Shown in pieces: positions 1-64,000 of a DNA stretch of 64,000 nt. The position numbers were made by a program, and so were the translations under genes. The notes below the pieces were generated by a model. The model did not search any database and was not told where the DNA came from. It saw only the letters and a list, made by a program, of their open reading frames with translations. The stretch covers positions 272,574-336,573 of the forward strand of contig JACCHR010000026.1 in the NCBI GenBank assembly GCA_013433145.1, written 5' to 3'. Numbering within the stretch: position 1 is the first letter of the stretch; every line of letters begins with the position of its first letter. Origin of the DNA: Ascaris suum (taxonomy: Eukaryota > Nematoda > Chromadorea > Rhabditida > Ascarididae).

Positions 1-403
1 GTGTTTTTTAAAAGTTCTATCTATGCAGCCCTCAGAGGTCTTACAAATAGATGAGATTTTTCGATACATCTTGCGCTTTGCGATTATGTCGTGAGTCTTT
101 TACAAGGAGAATAATGCAAGAGTGGCTCATTCGTTGTTAAAGATGAGTTTAAATGTACGGTCATTTTTGATTGTTAGCTGTCTCAATAGAGATCAAAGTG
201 AGAAGTGAATATGTACTAGTGGATCGCTCAGTAATTATGATCTATTTATTCGTTGATGTGTTTGTGCGAGGCGGTGATTGTACATCCTTTAATTAGGAGC
301 ATTAATTTGTTACCTCAGCAACGAGATATATGTTTGATGTTTTTCTAAATCCTAAGAAAGTTTATTTCATAGAGATGAATGGTTATTATTAATTATCAGT
401 ATT

Positions 404-490
404 TTTATTTGTTTATTTGTTTATTTATTTACTGTTTGTTCACTTATTTATTTATTTATTTATTTATTTATTCATTTATTTATTTATTAT
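404..490. repeat. (TTTA)n-rich low-complexity tract (copy 1)
   Basis: Imperfect TTTA/TTTG tetranucleotide repeats followed by TTA-rich sequence up to about 700, filling the intron before the R1 exon. The same tract lies near 10503-10589, 20605-20691 and 30703-30789. Confidence 0.9.
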
Positions 491-873
491 TACTGCCAAT
501 TAATTAATGAAGTTATTACTGTTATCATCGTTTGTTATTTCTCATTAATTATTAATAGTTACTATTAATTTTTGCTATTATTAATTGCCGTTATTGTTGG
601 TTATTGCCATCACTTTTTATTACTTATTATTATTATTATTAAATATTATCAATTCTTATGTTTTGTTATTTTTTATTACTGTTATTATTGTTGCCGTTTG
701 CAGTACTTTGGTGGACAGCATGTATTATCATCATTTACAGTACGATGATTGTTCACTATATCGAAAGCTTCGTGGTCCTAGTTATCCGTAAAGTATCTAC
801 AAGTGATTTGATAAGCATTAAGGCTTTTAATGGACAAGAAAAATCTTCAGAGAATTGGGTTAATTGTTTATAG

Positions 874-54062
<53,189 letters not shown>

Positions 54063-54691
54063 CACTTCGATGATCTTATCGTTTCATTTACAACAAATAA
54101 TCTGTAGTTATAAGGTATAAAAAAGCTTGTAGTTTTCTATGGATTTAAGAAAAAGCTGGTGTCATTTTGTAGGATCTGTTGGTGTACCTGCGGCTTGGCT
54201 GAAAATAGTATATTTGGAAGGATTCTATCAAATCATAGTATACCCAAAAGGCGAAGTGTTTAACACCTGTGCATTGTTGTAATGGTAGCTGTTCTTAACA
54301 CTTAGCTTTTTAAGTAGAGTGACTGCAGTAGCATTTTGTGTTTTTAAGAGATGAATGAAGGATGGTAAAGTACACTCTTTTAGCCATATTGGTAGACTTT
54401 TGATAAAGATGTGTCGCAAAAGTTGAAAAAAAAAACCTGCCAATGTTTTCTTATACCTGTCATTTAAAAATATGCAATATTCCAAAATATCTGCTAATTT
54501 TATCGAGCTATTTTTATTGAGTTTAGAGCATATTTAATATTCCACGTGGAAAAAATAGGATTTACATATCTTAGAGGTATTCTTCTTTTAATGTGTAACT
54601 CTTTTTTGTTGGTTTTATTTTTATACCATAGGAGACTAATAGTTGTTTTGTGAAATGTGATTTACATATAAGAAGATGTATATTGTTTCAG

Positions 54692-54804
54692 TTGATAAAT
54701 TTTCCGGTGAACTTCTTGCGGTGCCCAGTGGAGAGCAGCAAAACTCAACGAGCAATAGTACTGCATCAAGTGAATTTACTAGCGCTTCAGCGAAGGTCGA
54801 CTGA
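54692..54804 (+). CDS. Possible alternative last exon of the ABCA gene
   Basis: Opens after TATTGTTTCAG in phase 1: DKFSGELLAVPSGEQQNSTS, then NSTASSEFTSASAKVD and TGA at 54802-54804. A donor at 54057/54058 (GATT|GTTAGC), three codons' distance from the 54062 stop, joins to it in frame, replacing the terminal Cys-stop by Phe-Asp-Lys. The Ser/Thr-rich composition matches the tail of the previous exon. It may be the real or an alternative C-terminus. Confidence 0.55.
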
Positions 54805-55087
54805 GCGAGAATGTTTGTTGACTTGAAATATTCGTGGATATTTAGTTCGTGATAGTGTAATATTTATGTGAAGTATTTCCTCATCTATTGTGCTACCTGT
54901 GTGTGCCACCAGGAGTTCATGTAATTTCACTAAAAGTTCCTAGCATAAAGGGGGAGGTTCAATTATATTGCCTGTTGATGTAGAAAAGAGTATATATGCC
55001 TCACAAATATTTCAAGATGTAAAACAAACAACTTTTTGGCATCTCTTTATGAAGTTATGCATGAAAACTACAGACTAAGATCTATGG

Positions 55088-55510
55088 TTCTTTATTGAAT
55101 ATCTGAAGGGCGTATTATATAAGACAGAAGAGAGTGAAGAGTATATCAAAGCACTGATGTGATGCTTGACTATTCATGAATGTGATGTAATCTTCTCGAC
55201 ATTAAATTCAATTAAAAAGTGGCATTTTTTCAGCAAGTTCTAAAAATCAAAAATAATAGAAATAACTCCTCGTCAGGGATTGAAAAACGTCAAATTAGTC
55301 AAATAGACGTTTTTCAATACCCTGACGAGGAGTTTTCTCTATTATTTCAGATTTTTAAGACTTGCTGAAAAGAAATGCCATTTTTTAATTTAATTTAATG
55401 TCGAGAAGATTACATCACATTCATGCATAGTCAACCATCATATCAGTTTTGATATACTCTTCACTCTCTCCTATCTTATATAATATGCCCTTCAGATATT
55501 CAATAAAGAA
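55088..55510. repeat. Foldback inverted repeat, arms ~205 bp
   Basis: The left arm (55088-55291) and right arm (55306-55510) are reverse complements at roughly 90 percent by eye, with a 14-nt loop (55292-55305). The core next to the loop, CTCCTCGTCAGGG, is perfectly mirrored. It holds no open frame. It resembles a foldback/MITE-type element and would form a long hairpin if transcribed. An AATAAA lies at 55502 on the plus strand and, by symmetry, one lies on the minus strand in the left arm. Confidence 0.9.
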
Positions 55511-58243
55511 TCTATATATATATATATTTCTTTTTTTTGTTGATGTTTAAATATATATCTATACATATTTATAGTGACCTTTGATATCTACATTTGTTAT
55601 ATTATATGACTTTTTTAAAATTTTGATCGGTGAGAACTGAAAAAAGTCTAAGACTTCCCATTTTTTCCTTTGTTAAAGTTCAACAGGAGGGGTGGGCATA
55701 TCTGTGCTTTACATAAAAAAGATGTCTTGGCGCATATATTAGCAAGTTAATTGTTACAACTTTTGTCAATTGCAGTTAAAAGATGGATTTGTTCATTCGT
55801 GCTATATGGTATTGTTTTGTGGGTTTTTATGCAGCTTTAAAGTGATGCCAATGCACTCGATTGGTATTGTATTATAGATTTATGGGTATTACAGATTTGT
55901 TATATAATATGAAATTTGTTCAACGGCAATAGGATGATTTGAAGTATTTGTTAACAGTCTTTTGTCACTGAATGAAAGTAAAAGCAGTTAGGTGGAAAGT
56001 CAGCGAAGATTTTAATGAAAAAGCAAATAAATTTTTGATCCTTAAAAGTTCATCTACAATTGCGTGTAGAAGGTTTCAACCGTCTATTCAAATTAGATCG
56101 TTGTTGAGCTACTAATGCCGTTTTCTGCTAGGCATTTTTTTTTGGTATTGCAAATGTTAGCTTCAATGAATATTTTTTCGCTTTTCCAAATGCCATCTAA
56201 CGATCCGGTGATTGTATTTTTGTGACTTTGTGCTCTTTATTGATATTGTTGTTTTAGATATGTTGCGTTTATATCCTTTTAACAGATATATCTCGATGCA
56301 TTACTCTTTGGCATTTTAACATTGTATATGTTTAAAATCATTTAGATTTCATTGTTTTCATGTTTTTACTAAATTTTTTTTTTCAACATTTTACTTATAA
56401 TTTCTTTGCTGATTAATTCTGAGATCTATTTATATTAGTTGTTTATGACTTCACTAATAGTAGCCTAAATCTTATTTATAGTTTAAATGATATATGATTA
56501 TATAAGTGATAAAGAATGTTGGCGATTTTAGGCGGAAGTTGTCTTGGTGAGGGGAAGGGCCGAAAGGAATTCTTTACCCCGACGAAATGAGTCAGGATTG
56601 GGAGGGGGGGGGGGAGTGAAGACGCCATCCAAATTGAGCTGTGAGAACCATGTCTTTTCTTTTGCTGCGATACAAAATTTATTTTTGGTCGGTAGATTTG
56701 TCGGTCCATCTATATGCACTTTGTTACTACATACATCTTATCCGGAGGGCCGGAACCGGAATATGGTTTAATCCAGGTCTCGTAAGTTTGCCTTATAGAT
56801 GAACTTAGGTGAGATGAATGGATTCAGTGCAGGCGTTTTCTTGAATGTCAGCTTTCTGTTCTTTTATTAGTATAACACCTGTAATTTTGAGCTCTCCGTT
56901 TTCGATGCCTGAGTAATTTGATATACATCATAGGTGCAAACAGTGTCAGAAGGAGTGAACATAAAGTTTCAAAGAATTTCCTTCGTTTTTTTATTCTTGG
57001 TCGTAACGATCGTTTCCATTATGTGAAATTTCGCCTTTTGATTCTTGGTTTTTGGTCGTATCAAATTCATGATGTTTGCTTTGAAATATGATTGACTGTC
57101 GTAAGGTGAGGGTGTGCTACTTCATTTTTACCTGAGGTGGTTATTAAAAAATGAATAGAACGTATTATTCATTTCAACCGGTGTTGAAAATTCTAGTACT
57201 GACATCTAATCGGTAGTGTGTTTTCGTTCATGGACCCCGACAAGCGGCTAACAGATTTGTTGAAATTGCTTAGCGTGTTCCGTATTTTATGCGTTCTTTT
57301 CTCTTTAAATTCTCATTTATTTTCTTCATCCTCTCGTTTTTCCCTAACAACGTGCGTTCCGTAGTTTGTGCGTCGATTTTGTGAAATTGATATTGCGGAT
57401 CTTTGAAAAATCGTTTTTTTTAGCCAATTCCACATTCCTGGTGTGATATCGGACTTCAACACGTTTTCAAAATAATGGGCGACAAGTTACGTGGTCGTCA
57501 TTGTTTGTGCTTCTTTCTGCTGCTACCGAGTCAACCGTCCATCATGCTAGAAGAGAGGGGATGAGAAAAAATGGCGCTATATACGAAAATTGTTAGTGCA
57601 ATTTTTGCGTCGTATGTTACAAAACTAATTCCACTCACTACTGAAACTAATTGCACCTACTATTGAAATTGCACTTCGTAATTTTTGAACTAATACTATT
57701 AAGAATTAGCGCATATATTAGTCCACAAGTTTAAAGTTGAAAATTGTTTTTTTAACATGACGTGTTCTTCGTGGAACTCCCATATTTCAAAACTCGAGTA
57801 GAGGTCCATATCCCGCACACTGTGTTGGCACTCGGTGTGAAATACGAAAATTGGCAGCGTTATCGTCATTGTTGTAGTAGATGTTTGAATATGATGAAGC
57901 TTGCCTAATGATAGGGAGACTAGGTCCCTCAGGTTGAAGGACTTTTGTGTGCAGGCGGAAGATTTAAAGTGATATAGTTCACGAACTATCGGAGCAGAGG
58001 TGTTTTTTAGAACAGTATTTGTGTCATTTCTTTTAAACCTAGATGGTTGCTTCTGCACTTTAATTGATGGTCAAGAAGCTGCTATATTGATGCGTCTGTG
58101 GGTTGGGATTTTAATTATGAAAGGCGAATGATTAGACGATTTGATCGTGAACAGATAATGTTGCTTCTTTGTCTGCAAGTTGTCTGAATCTTCTCGTTTT
58201 TCTTCTTCAGTATGCCCAGGTAGTTTGGTTGCATGGGAAGCAC
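55511..58243. other. Intergenic region between convergent genes, nothing recognised
   Basis: AT-rich sequence with short open frames only. There is a G-rich run near 56599-56611. A 119-residue open frame on the minus strand (57699-58058) matches nothing I recognise. AATAAA on the minus strand (57316-57321) could serve the dehydrogenase gene but is about 0.9 kb from its stop. Confidence 0.6.
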
Positions 58244-58411
58244 CTAATAGAAGGTTTTATTCGCGAGTAGATGACGTGCAATGATCATCCTCATCACTTC
58301 GTTTGTTCCTTCAACAATTTGATGCACACGACAATCACGTAAATATTGTTGCATGGGGTAATCGTTGAGAATACCGTATCCACCGAACATTTGTAGTGCT
58401 TGATTTACTAC
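58244..58411 (-). CDS. ACAD8: ACAD8-like last exon with catalytic Glu region
   Basis: Enters in phase 0 after [62 protein letters not shown] and TAG (stop at 58244-58246). IVEGTNE carries the catalytic glutamate of the family. Confidence 0.96.
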   Translation of the reverse strand, partial: VVNQALQMFGGYGILNDYPMQQYLRDCRVHQIVEGTNEVMRMIIARHLLANKTFY

Positions 58412-61400
58412 CTATAAAACTACAGTATTTGCGGAAGAGTGATTTGTAAATTTGAAATAACCAAGAAAAGGAAAAAAAGATACCTGTAAAATTGCTAAAG
58501 TTTTGTTATGGGAATGGAAATGGAATTAGATCAGCTAATTGAAAATGTATCGTTGAAATTGCCATCCCTCGTCTCAGGTTCTTTAGGGTCATATTTTTTT
58601 ATAAGGAAAGGAATGCTATATGCAAATAAATGCCGCCCATATAGAGCGTCATTTTAGTTATATTAGTTTCCTTGTAATTCTCACAAGCTGATAATCTCAT
58701 AAATTAGAAAATTAAAAGAGCTTTTTTTGATTATTTGATTTAGCGAAAATTAACCTGGAAGCAATTATCAGTTGCGTAAAGTTTAGCCATTGCACAAAGC
58801 GGAGCCATATGTGGAGTTTTTTCCTGAAAAGGTTCACTAGATAAATTGGAGACATTTGTTTTGCATATACTATTATGTTGGTTAACACTAAGCTTGCATA
58901 CTACTATACAGATTTTAAAAATACTTAAATGTGCCTAAAATTTGCATATATTGTGCACGAATCGTAGCTGCATCTTGCATCGACCGAATCACGAAGAGAT
59001 GTAATTTTTGTAGATGTAATACGTAGTCTTCGAAACTAGTTTGAGTTATTTAAAGCTTTCTAAGCCATCACATAATCAATATCTTACAAGCCAGTTATCC
59101 ATCCTCGTGAAACTAATATATGCTAATTTTTTAAACAATGAGATGATAAAATTTACTACAATTAAATTCAAAATTTACAGTGATTAAATTCGATTTTATC
59201 ATTAGCAAGATATCAGTTTCAAGTTGTTTTTTTCGATCATCCAACACAATAGTTTTTTGCCTCCTTCTATCTAATCCATATAGCTCACCTCATTGTGACT
59301 CGATTGGTCACTAGAGATTAATTGACGTCTGTGGCGTTCAAGGGATGATTAGTGTTAACGTTTAAAACTTTTATTACTTTTGGCGTTTTATCATTGAGAG
59401 ATTTTCTATTTATGAGTTCTTTCTAGATGAAAAATAAAATTGAAAATTGGAAAGCACATAGCAAATACGTCTCGCACAGATCGGGGCAAGCAAGCCGCTA
59501 TTACTCATATGTAGACATTTGAGCGTTGTGACATGGCTGAGGAAGTTAGTGGATAAGGTGCCCATTTCTGAACTGTTTAGTTCACATAACTTTTCTTATA
59601 TCGTAATAGTCACAACCGATGGAAGTATTTATCATAGTTAACGGAAATACCAATTTAAATCGAATTAGTCTAAATTAATTGATTATTAATAATTTCGATT
59701 TAGTATTTTCCTCATAAAATTTGAAAATATACTTACTTGTAAGTGTTTTGCCGCTTCTCTGACAATAATCCTCGAAGTAAATAGTTGAGTGGCCATATCA
59801 GCTAATTTGAATTGATTCCATTGAAATTGTGAAAGCGATTTACCGAATTGTTTCCTTATTTTGAGATGTTCTATCGCCAAGTCGAAACTCATCTGTGCGG
59901 CACCTAGCGAACATGATGCCATATTTACACGACCTCCATTAATTCCAGCCATTGCGATATTGAAATCTTAAAAGTACTTTTTACTATATATTTAATAAAA
60001 TTTCCACTGTTTTCCTAAATTCTCTTTGATTTTTTAATGTTCAAATATTACCGTTCAATCTATGTCTTTCATGCATTCCGTCACTTTCGCGTGTTTTACA
60101 GGATATTAGAGATTATTTTTTTTGCATTGGTACTTTATGATAATAATATATAGAAATAACCTTTCGGCTTTGTGCATCAGATTTCGTCTTTATAATTGTT
60201 AAGCATCTTAAGCGTCTCTTCTCTTTGATTTTTGTTTGATTAATTATTTCCCTGTGTGAAATGAAAGAATAAAAAACGCTAAAAACAGTTATTTCCTTAA
60301 TAAGCTATATTCGATTATTTAGCGTATTGCAGTAGTGAATGGTGCTGTAAAAAAAGAACTGCTCTATCCTCGTTTATTTCTAACTCATCGATTAGCGTCA
60401 TATACGCATGAGAAGAAACCATATAGGTAAGGGAAGACATGAACTGGTTTTTAAATAACCTGATGAAACTTGGTGAATACATTTCTGTGGATTATTCATT
60501 GACAGCTATTTGATGCTATGATCCATTACCCATTGCGGCATTTGCCTTTGATGTGTACAAATCGTGCAAAATGTACCGGCATAATAAGTCCATAAATGAA
60601 AATATCTTTGCAAACCTTGATTATCGGCACCGATTTGATTTGAAGCGGGCACGCGACAATCCTCGAAAATGATTATACGAGTCGGTTGTGATCGCCAACC
60701 TAATTTCTTCTCTTTTTTTCCGATGTGAAAACCTGGTGTATCTGCCTCAACCTAAAATTTGCATGGATCAGTGAGGATATACGATCGGATCTTCCTCCTC
60801 CAGGTGGTCAAATATCGGTGTATCATTTCTAGAGTGTTATTTGTCTTAGATCATAAAAATCAAATAGTGATTAGTACCATATATTGTGTGCTCGTATCTG
60901 TAAAAGAAGATGGGGCAGAAACTTGCAATTGTAGCTTTCCGCTTAATTATAGAAAAAACACTAAGACAATCGATGAAAATGCGATCGTCCATTCGAAAAA
61001 TATGCATAGCAGATTAACAACAATTTCTAAATTTAAGTGTAAGTTTTCAGGAATAATTTTTTAAATATTAAAGAAACTTTCCTTTAAGAAATATCGCTAG
61101 AATTGTTTTTTGCTGCGAAATTTATTATGTTTCTTAAACTTTCAGCAAGACAGAAGATGCCCTTAGGGCCTGGTTGCCCTTCGTGTCGCGTCATAACCAA
61201 ATATAATTTGCTGTCGCCACTTCCACTAATAAAAGCCTTTGAGCCATTTACTACGTAGTAGTCACCCTCTCGTCTTGCAGTCGTACGCAATGCGGCCGCG
61301 TCTGAACCTGTAATAGACATCTCTCTCTGGATTTGAACGCTCAATGAATTTGAACTTTACGCTTCGTTAGGACTGCTTATGTATTACTGAGTGGTTATTA

Positions 61401-61716
61401 TCACTCGGGAATAAACGACAGCGTTGGACTTTTATGTATTATTATTTCCAAAAATTTGCTCACTTACCGTCAGCTTTCACCGTAATTATTAAATACCGTA
61501 ATCGGCGAAGTTGACGACAACCAACTAACCAAAAGTTCTTTCTCGTTAGTTTTCAACTAGGATGCAGTGAAAACAACAGTATTTAGAGTTCCTTATATGC
61601 CTCATTAGCAGAATGGTACTAAAATTTGTAATTTGGAATCCATAAACCGAATTTCGATAATATGAAGATGGGATGACGGAGGTTTCAGATGTTTGATCCT
61701 TGCATTGGTATCCACA

Positions 61717-61810
<94 letters not shown>

Positions 61811-63640
61811 ATATATATATGGAAACTGACCCATGTTCATTTTTTTTCTCTTTTTTATGAAGTAGCGCCCCGTCAGCTGTTCTTAGGGATGTTTTGTTAT
61901 GACGGTATGGAGCATGAGTAGAATAAAGCAAAATGGTACTATCGCGTTTATGTTTCCCATCTATTGCTATTCTCATTGAGTGTTTTGAAATGTTTCGATA
62001 ATTAACATTTTTCAGTGAGACTGAAGGAAACCTCATTGGTGAATTATCAAGTAGGAAGTCGCATGTTACCTGATTCAGGCTCAGTAAGGCAGTATGAAGC
62101 GAGAGTCTTAAAAGAAGCCATTTCGGGAATGCAACGTTCTCTGAGGGCATCGTTACCATATGTATCTAAAAAAGTGAATTATATGAGTCGGTTAAGTAAC
62201 AGTCCGGAAGAAACCTTGGCTTTTAACGGATTTAAAAAAATCATAGGCCGGAAATTGATTCGAAGATAAATTGATGGGCATTTCCGGTTTAACTCCTCCT
62301 TGCTGGCAGGTACAAGACGCTCATGGTGTCTCACTTTATCAGTGGGTAGCAATTTAACTAGCTTATGTCTAGACCAAATTAAACCTATTAACTATCACCA
62401 TAGGAATAATAAATAAAATCATCGGTTAGATGATAGTAAAAGATCAGTGTTCAAGTCTTTGCTGTTCTCACGTTAAACCAATAATAATGAGTTCGGCGGC
62501 CTGAACAGATCGTGAAACAGAAAGTATGACATCAAAGCTTGCAGAAAGAAAAAGGAAAATGAGTATGAAGGGAGCAGGAAACATCCTCGCAAGACATAGA
62601 CTTCTTTCTAGGAAAGAAAAAGTCCACTCTTGCATGCGAATAGGTATTTTTGTCCATATGACTGCTTACTGTGGAAAATGATGTTGGATGTGATAAGCAA
62701 TTGTCATGCAAAATGATATTATGAACCACATTTTGTAATCGACTTATTAATTCTTAGACGTTTTTGCAAATTTGCCTTGCAAAAGTATAATACGTAAATG
62801 TCATGTCTGCGCATATGTCTGTCTGTGTCCATGTGTGTGTCTGTGTTCGTTCAACCGTTTTAATTTGCGAAGCTTGGATGTAATGCACAAGGTGATCATG
62901 GATCTCGAGCTATGAAATTTCGTGAGTACAATGTGGCCTCCTATATGATCTCCTATATTCACATTCAAGTTGTTCCACAGACTTAAAGATGATTTTACGA
63001 TTAGTAGGAAATGCGCATACCTCAGCAGGCTAGAATTTCAGTTTAAAAAACCTAGTATCATTTAAAAAACTTTTTTGAAGAATTTTTAAGCCTGTGGTTT
63101 GACCAGTTGAAACCTGAATGCACTGTTGTTGGTCCGGTGAGTTAATGGATCCGCTGGGTGGAATTATACGCAAAAGTCTCCCAGCGTATCAGTTCTTCCT
63201 GCATACTTTCCCACTTGTTGCAAGTACTATGCCGGTGCGTGGTTCAATGTCTGGATGGGACGGACGTGTTCGTTTGTTCATTTTTTTCTGAACCACCTGT
63301 TAAGAGGAGCCTTTCACGAGGGCAACTATTAATTTTTCTACGTAGGTGATGAAGGAGGGCTCTAATAGTATGGTTGGCCACTAAAACTCCTGCTTGAGCT
63401 GGAAAAATGAAGCACTTATTATAATGTCGGAAATATGAAATAAGGTGACCTATCATCCACGCGCACATATTGTGTATACTCTATAAGCTGCAGTGCTCGT
63501 ACAGCGGCTGCCAATTGCTCGTATATAATAGATGCATCCAACCGACTTAGAACGCTACCACCGAATTTCTCCTCGCAATAGATTGCACCGACGAATCCTA
63601 GTTCACCGGCTTTCTCGAGAACGTCAACCGGCAGTTTCTC
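58244..63640 (-). CDS. ACAD8: Isobutyryl-CoA dehydrogenase-like acyl-CoA dehydrogenase (ACAD8 type), 5'-partial, with lesions
   Basis: Mitochondrial FAD-dependent acyl-CoA dehydrogenase; the ACAD8 type oxidises isobutyryl-CoA to methacrylyl-CoA in valine breakdown. Exons in coding order: 63640-63450, 62140-62070, 61307-61144, 60751-60616, 59966-59737, 58823-58755, 58411-58244. They follow human ACAD8 closely: [96 protein letters not shown], and [14 protein letters not shown], whose Glu is the catalytic base in this family. The N-terminus is not found, and about eight residues between MCAWMI and the 62140 exon are missing. Two 1-nt deletions in the first exon and a GA donor after 61144 suggest sequence errors or decay. 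Confidence 0.9.
58755..58823 (-). CDS. ACAD8: ACAD8-like exon: [10 protein letters not shown]
   Basis: 23 codons in phase 0 between TTTTCAG and [29 protein letters not shown] then CFQ. Human ACAD8 has SMAKLFATDECF here. Confidence 0.94.
58824..59736 (-). other. ACAD8-like intron, nothing recognised
   Basis: A 0.9 kb AT-rich intron with no convincing open frame or repeat. Confidence 0.7.
59737..59966 (-). CDS. ACAD8: ACAD8-like exon: C-terminal helical domain
   Basis: Enters in phase 1 after TTTTAAG and ends in phase 0 at CAA|GTAAGT. Contains [60 protein letters not shown], all close to human ACAD8. Confidence 0.96.
60616..60751 (-). CDS. ACAD8: ACAD8-like exon: GKKEKKLGW segment
   Basis: Enters in phase 0 after [50 protein letters not shown]. 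Ends in phase 1 at CAAG|GTTTGC. Confidence 0.95.
61144..61307 (-). CDS. ACAD8: ACAD8-like exon: beta-domain, GSKAFISG
   Basis: Enters in phase 1 after [56 protein letters not shown]. The conserved frame ends after GCT, followed by GAAAGT where GTAAGT is expected; 54 codons then join in phase 0 to the next exon. Confidence 0.9.
61722..61820. repeat. (AT)n microsatellite in ACAD8-like intron
   Basis: About 99 nt of AT dinucleotides with one TT interruption near 61799, in the intron between exons 62070 and 61307. Confidence 0.97.
62070..62140 (-). CDS. ACAD8: ACAD8-like exon: CLTEP motif
   Basis: Enters in phase 2 after CCCTCAG and ends in phase 1 at TCAG|GTAACA. Encodes [20 protein letters not shown] then PES, the substrate/FAD-contacting ACAD signature. 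It does not join in phase directly to the exon at 63450, so a small exon (DSFGNEEQ equivalent in human) is probably missing from my model. Confidence 0.9.
63450..63640 (-). CDS. ACAD8: ACAD8-like exon: N-terminal helical domain, two frameshifts
   Basis: Opens after [26 protein letters not shown], then [20 protein letters not shown]. Homology then moves to a second frame (CTSTAAY) and a third ([10 protein letters not shown]), each step short by one base, at 63504-63505 and 63481-63482. Ends in phase 1 at ATAG|GTCACC. Confidence 0.9.
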
Positions 63641-64000
63641 CTGCAAACTCGATTTAAATTTGTTTTGATGTTTTTCTGTATTGAAAGGACAGCTATGAAT
63701 GTATTTAGAAGAAATTTTCGCGCAAAACATTAATTCTCTTAAGCATGGTTTCGATAGATTTCTCTCCTTATTTATTTTTTCCACAGACATGGTAATGATT
63801 CCGGTACTGTATGGTGGGTATCCAGTAGTCTAAATGATGACCGTATTGACGACCTTTTTATTTTCATTGGTTGGCTAGTGACCATGCCCAATTAAAAAAC
63901 AAGAACAACTTTTGATTTTTAGCGATGAAAGCTTTTTTTTTTCGTTTATCTTTGTAGGAATTTTCGCAACCGGTCGGTCAGTACATTGGTGGAATTGCAA
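63641..64000. other. Window edge, upstream of the first visible ACAD8-like exon
   Basis: Expected to contain or lead to the N-terminal exon (presequence and first helices), but I find no convincing match on the minus strand. Confidence 0.5.

Noticed and set aside
57699..58058. 119-residue minus-strand open frame downstream of the dehydrogenase stop
   Set aside because: No recognised family, no splice or promoter evidence; it could be 3' UTR.
61605..62159. 184-residue minus-strand open frame
   Set aside because: It is a shadow frame over the CLTEP exon plus the (AT)n microsatellite, read in the wrong frame.

Overview
This is an AT-rich, intron-dense eukaryotic window. T-rich introns ending in TTTCAG-type acceptors and the ABCA and acyl-CoA dehydrogenase sequences point to a nematode. 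Introns are long (typically 0.4-1.7 kb), which suggests a parasitic, perhaps spirurine/filarial, species rather than Caenorhabditis; the species itself is inference. Two protein genes can be rebuilt by exon-by-exon reading and phase matching: a plus-strand ABC subfamily A transporter (last coding base 54062, or 54804 with an alternative last exon; its 5' end lies left of the window) and a minus-strand isobutyryl-CoA dehydrogenase-like gene (58244-63640; its 5' end lies beyond 63640 or off the window). The two genes converge on an intergenic stretch that holds a ~420 bp foldback inverted repeat.

Positions 1-38531 are a head-to-tail array of a ~10.1 kb segment lying wholly inside the transporter gene: a partial copy (1-8227) and three complete units (8228-18329, 18330-28428, 28429-38531). 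Each complete unit carries the same ten exons: the second half of NBD1 (signature, Walker B, D-loop, H-loop), the R1 regulatory region, TM7 and the first half of the second ectodomain. By my splice model these exons total 1359 nt, exactly 453 codons, and both unit edges fall in phase-1 introns, so the array keeps the reading frame whether units are read through or skipped. Copies differ by a few nested single-base changes and by microsatellite length. Breakpoints lie in a T/pyrimidine tract.

Positions 38532-54804 are the single-copy 3' half of the transporter: the rest of ectodomain 2, the TM8-TM12 region, a complete NBD2 and the C-terminal tail with the VFVSFA motif. One TMD2 exon has an in-frame TAA (44459-44461). 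The dehydrogenase also has lesions: two apparent 1-nt deletions 22 nt apart (63481-63505) and an intron that seems to start with GA instead of GT (61142-61143). Either the assembly carries base errors or both genes are decaying.

If translated straight through, each extra unit would add half an NBD whose LSGG signature reads LIGG at the junction, plus a single TM helix, which is topologically awkward. The more economical reading is that the spare units are skipped in splicing as one giant intron, or that the gene is damaged or newly evolving. No RNA gene, CRISPR array or mobile-element protein was recognised. A tRNA-derived SINE-like head occurs once per unit.
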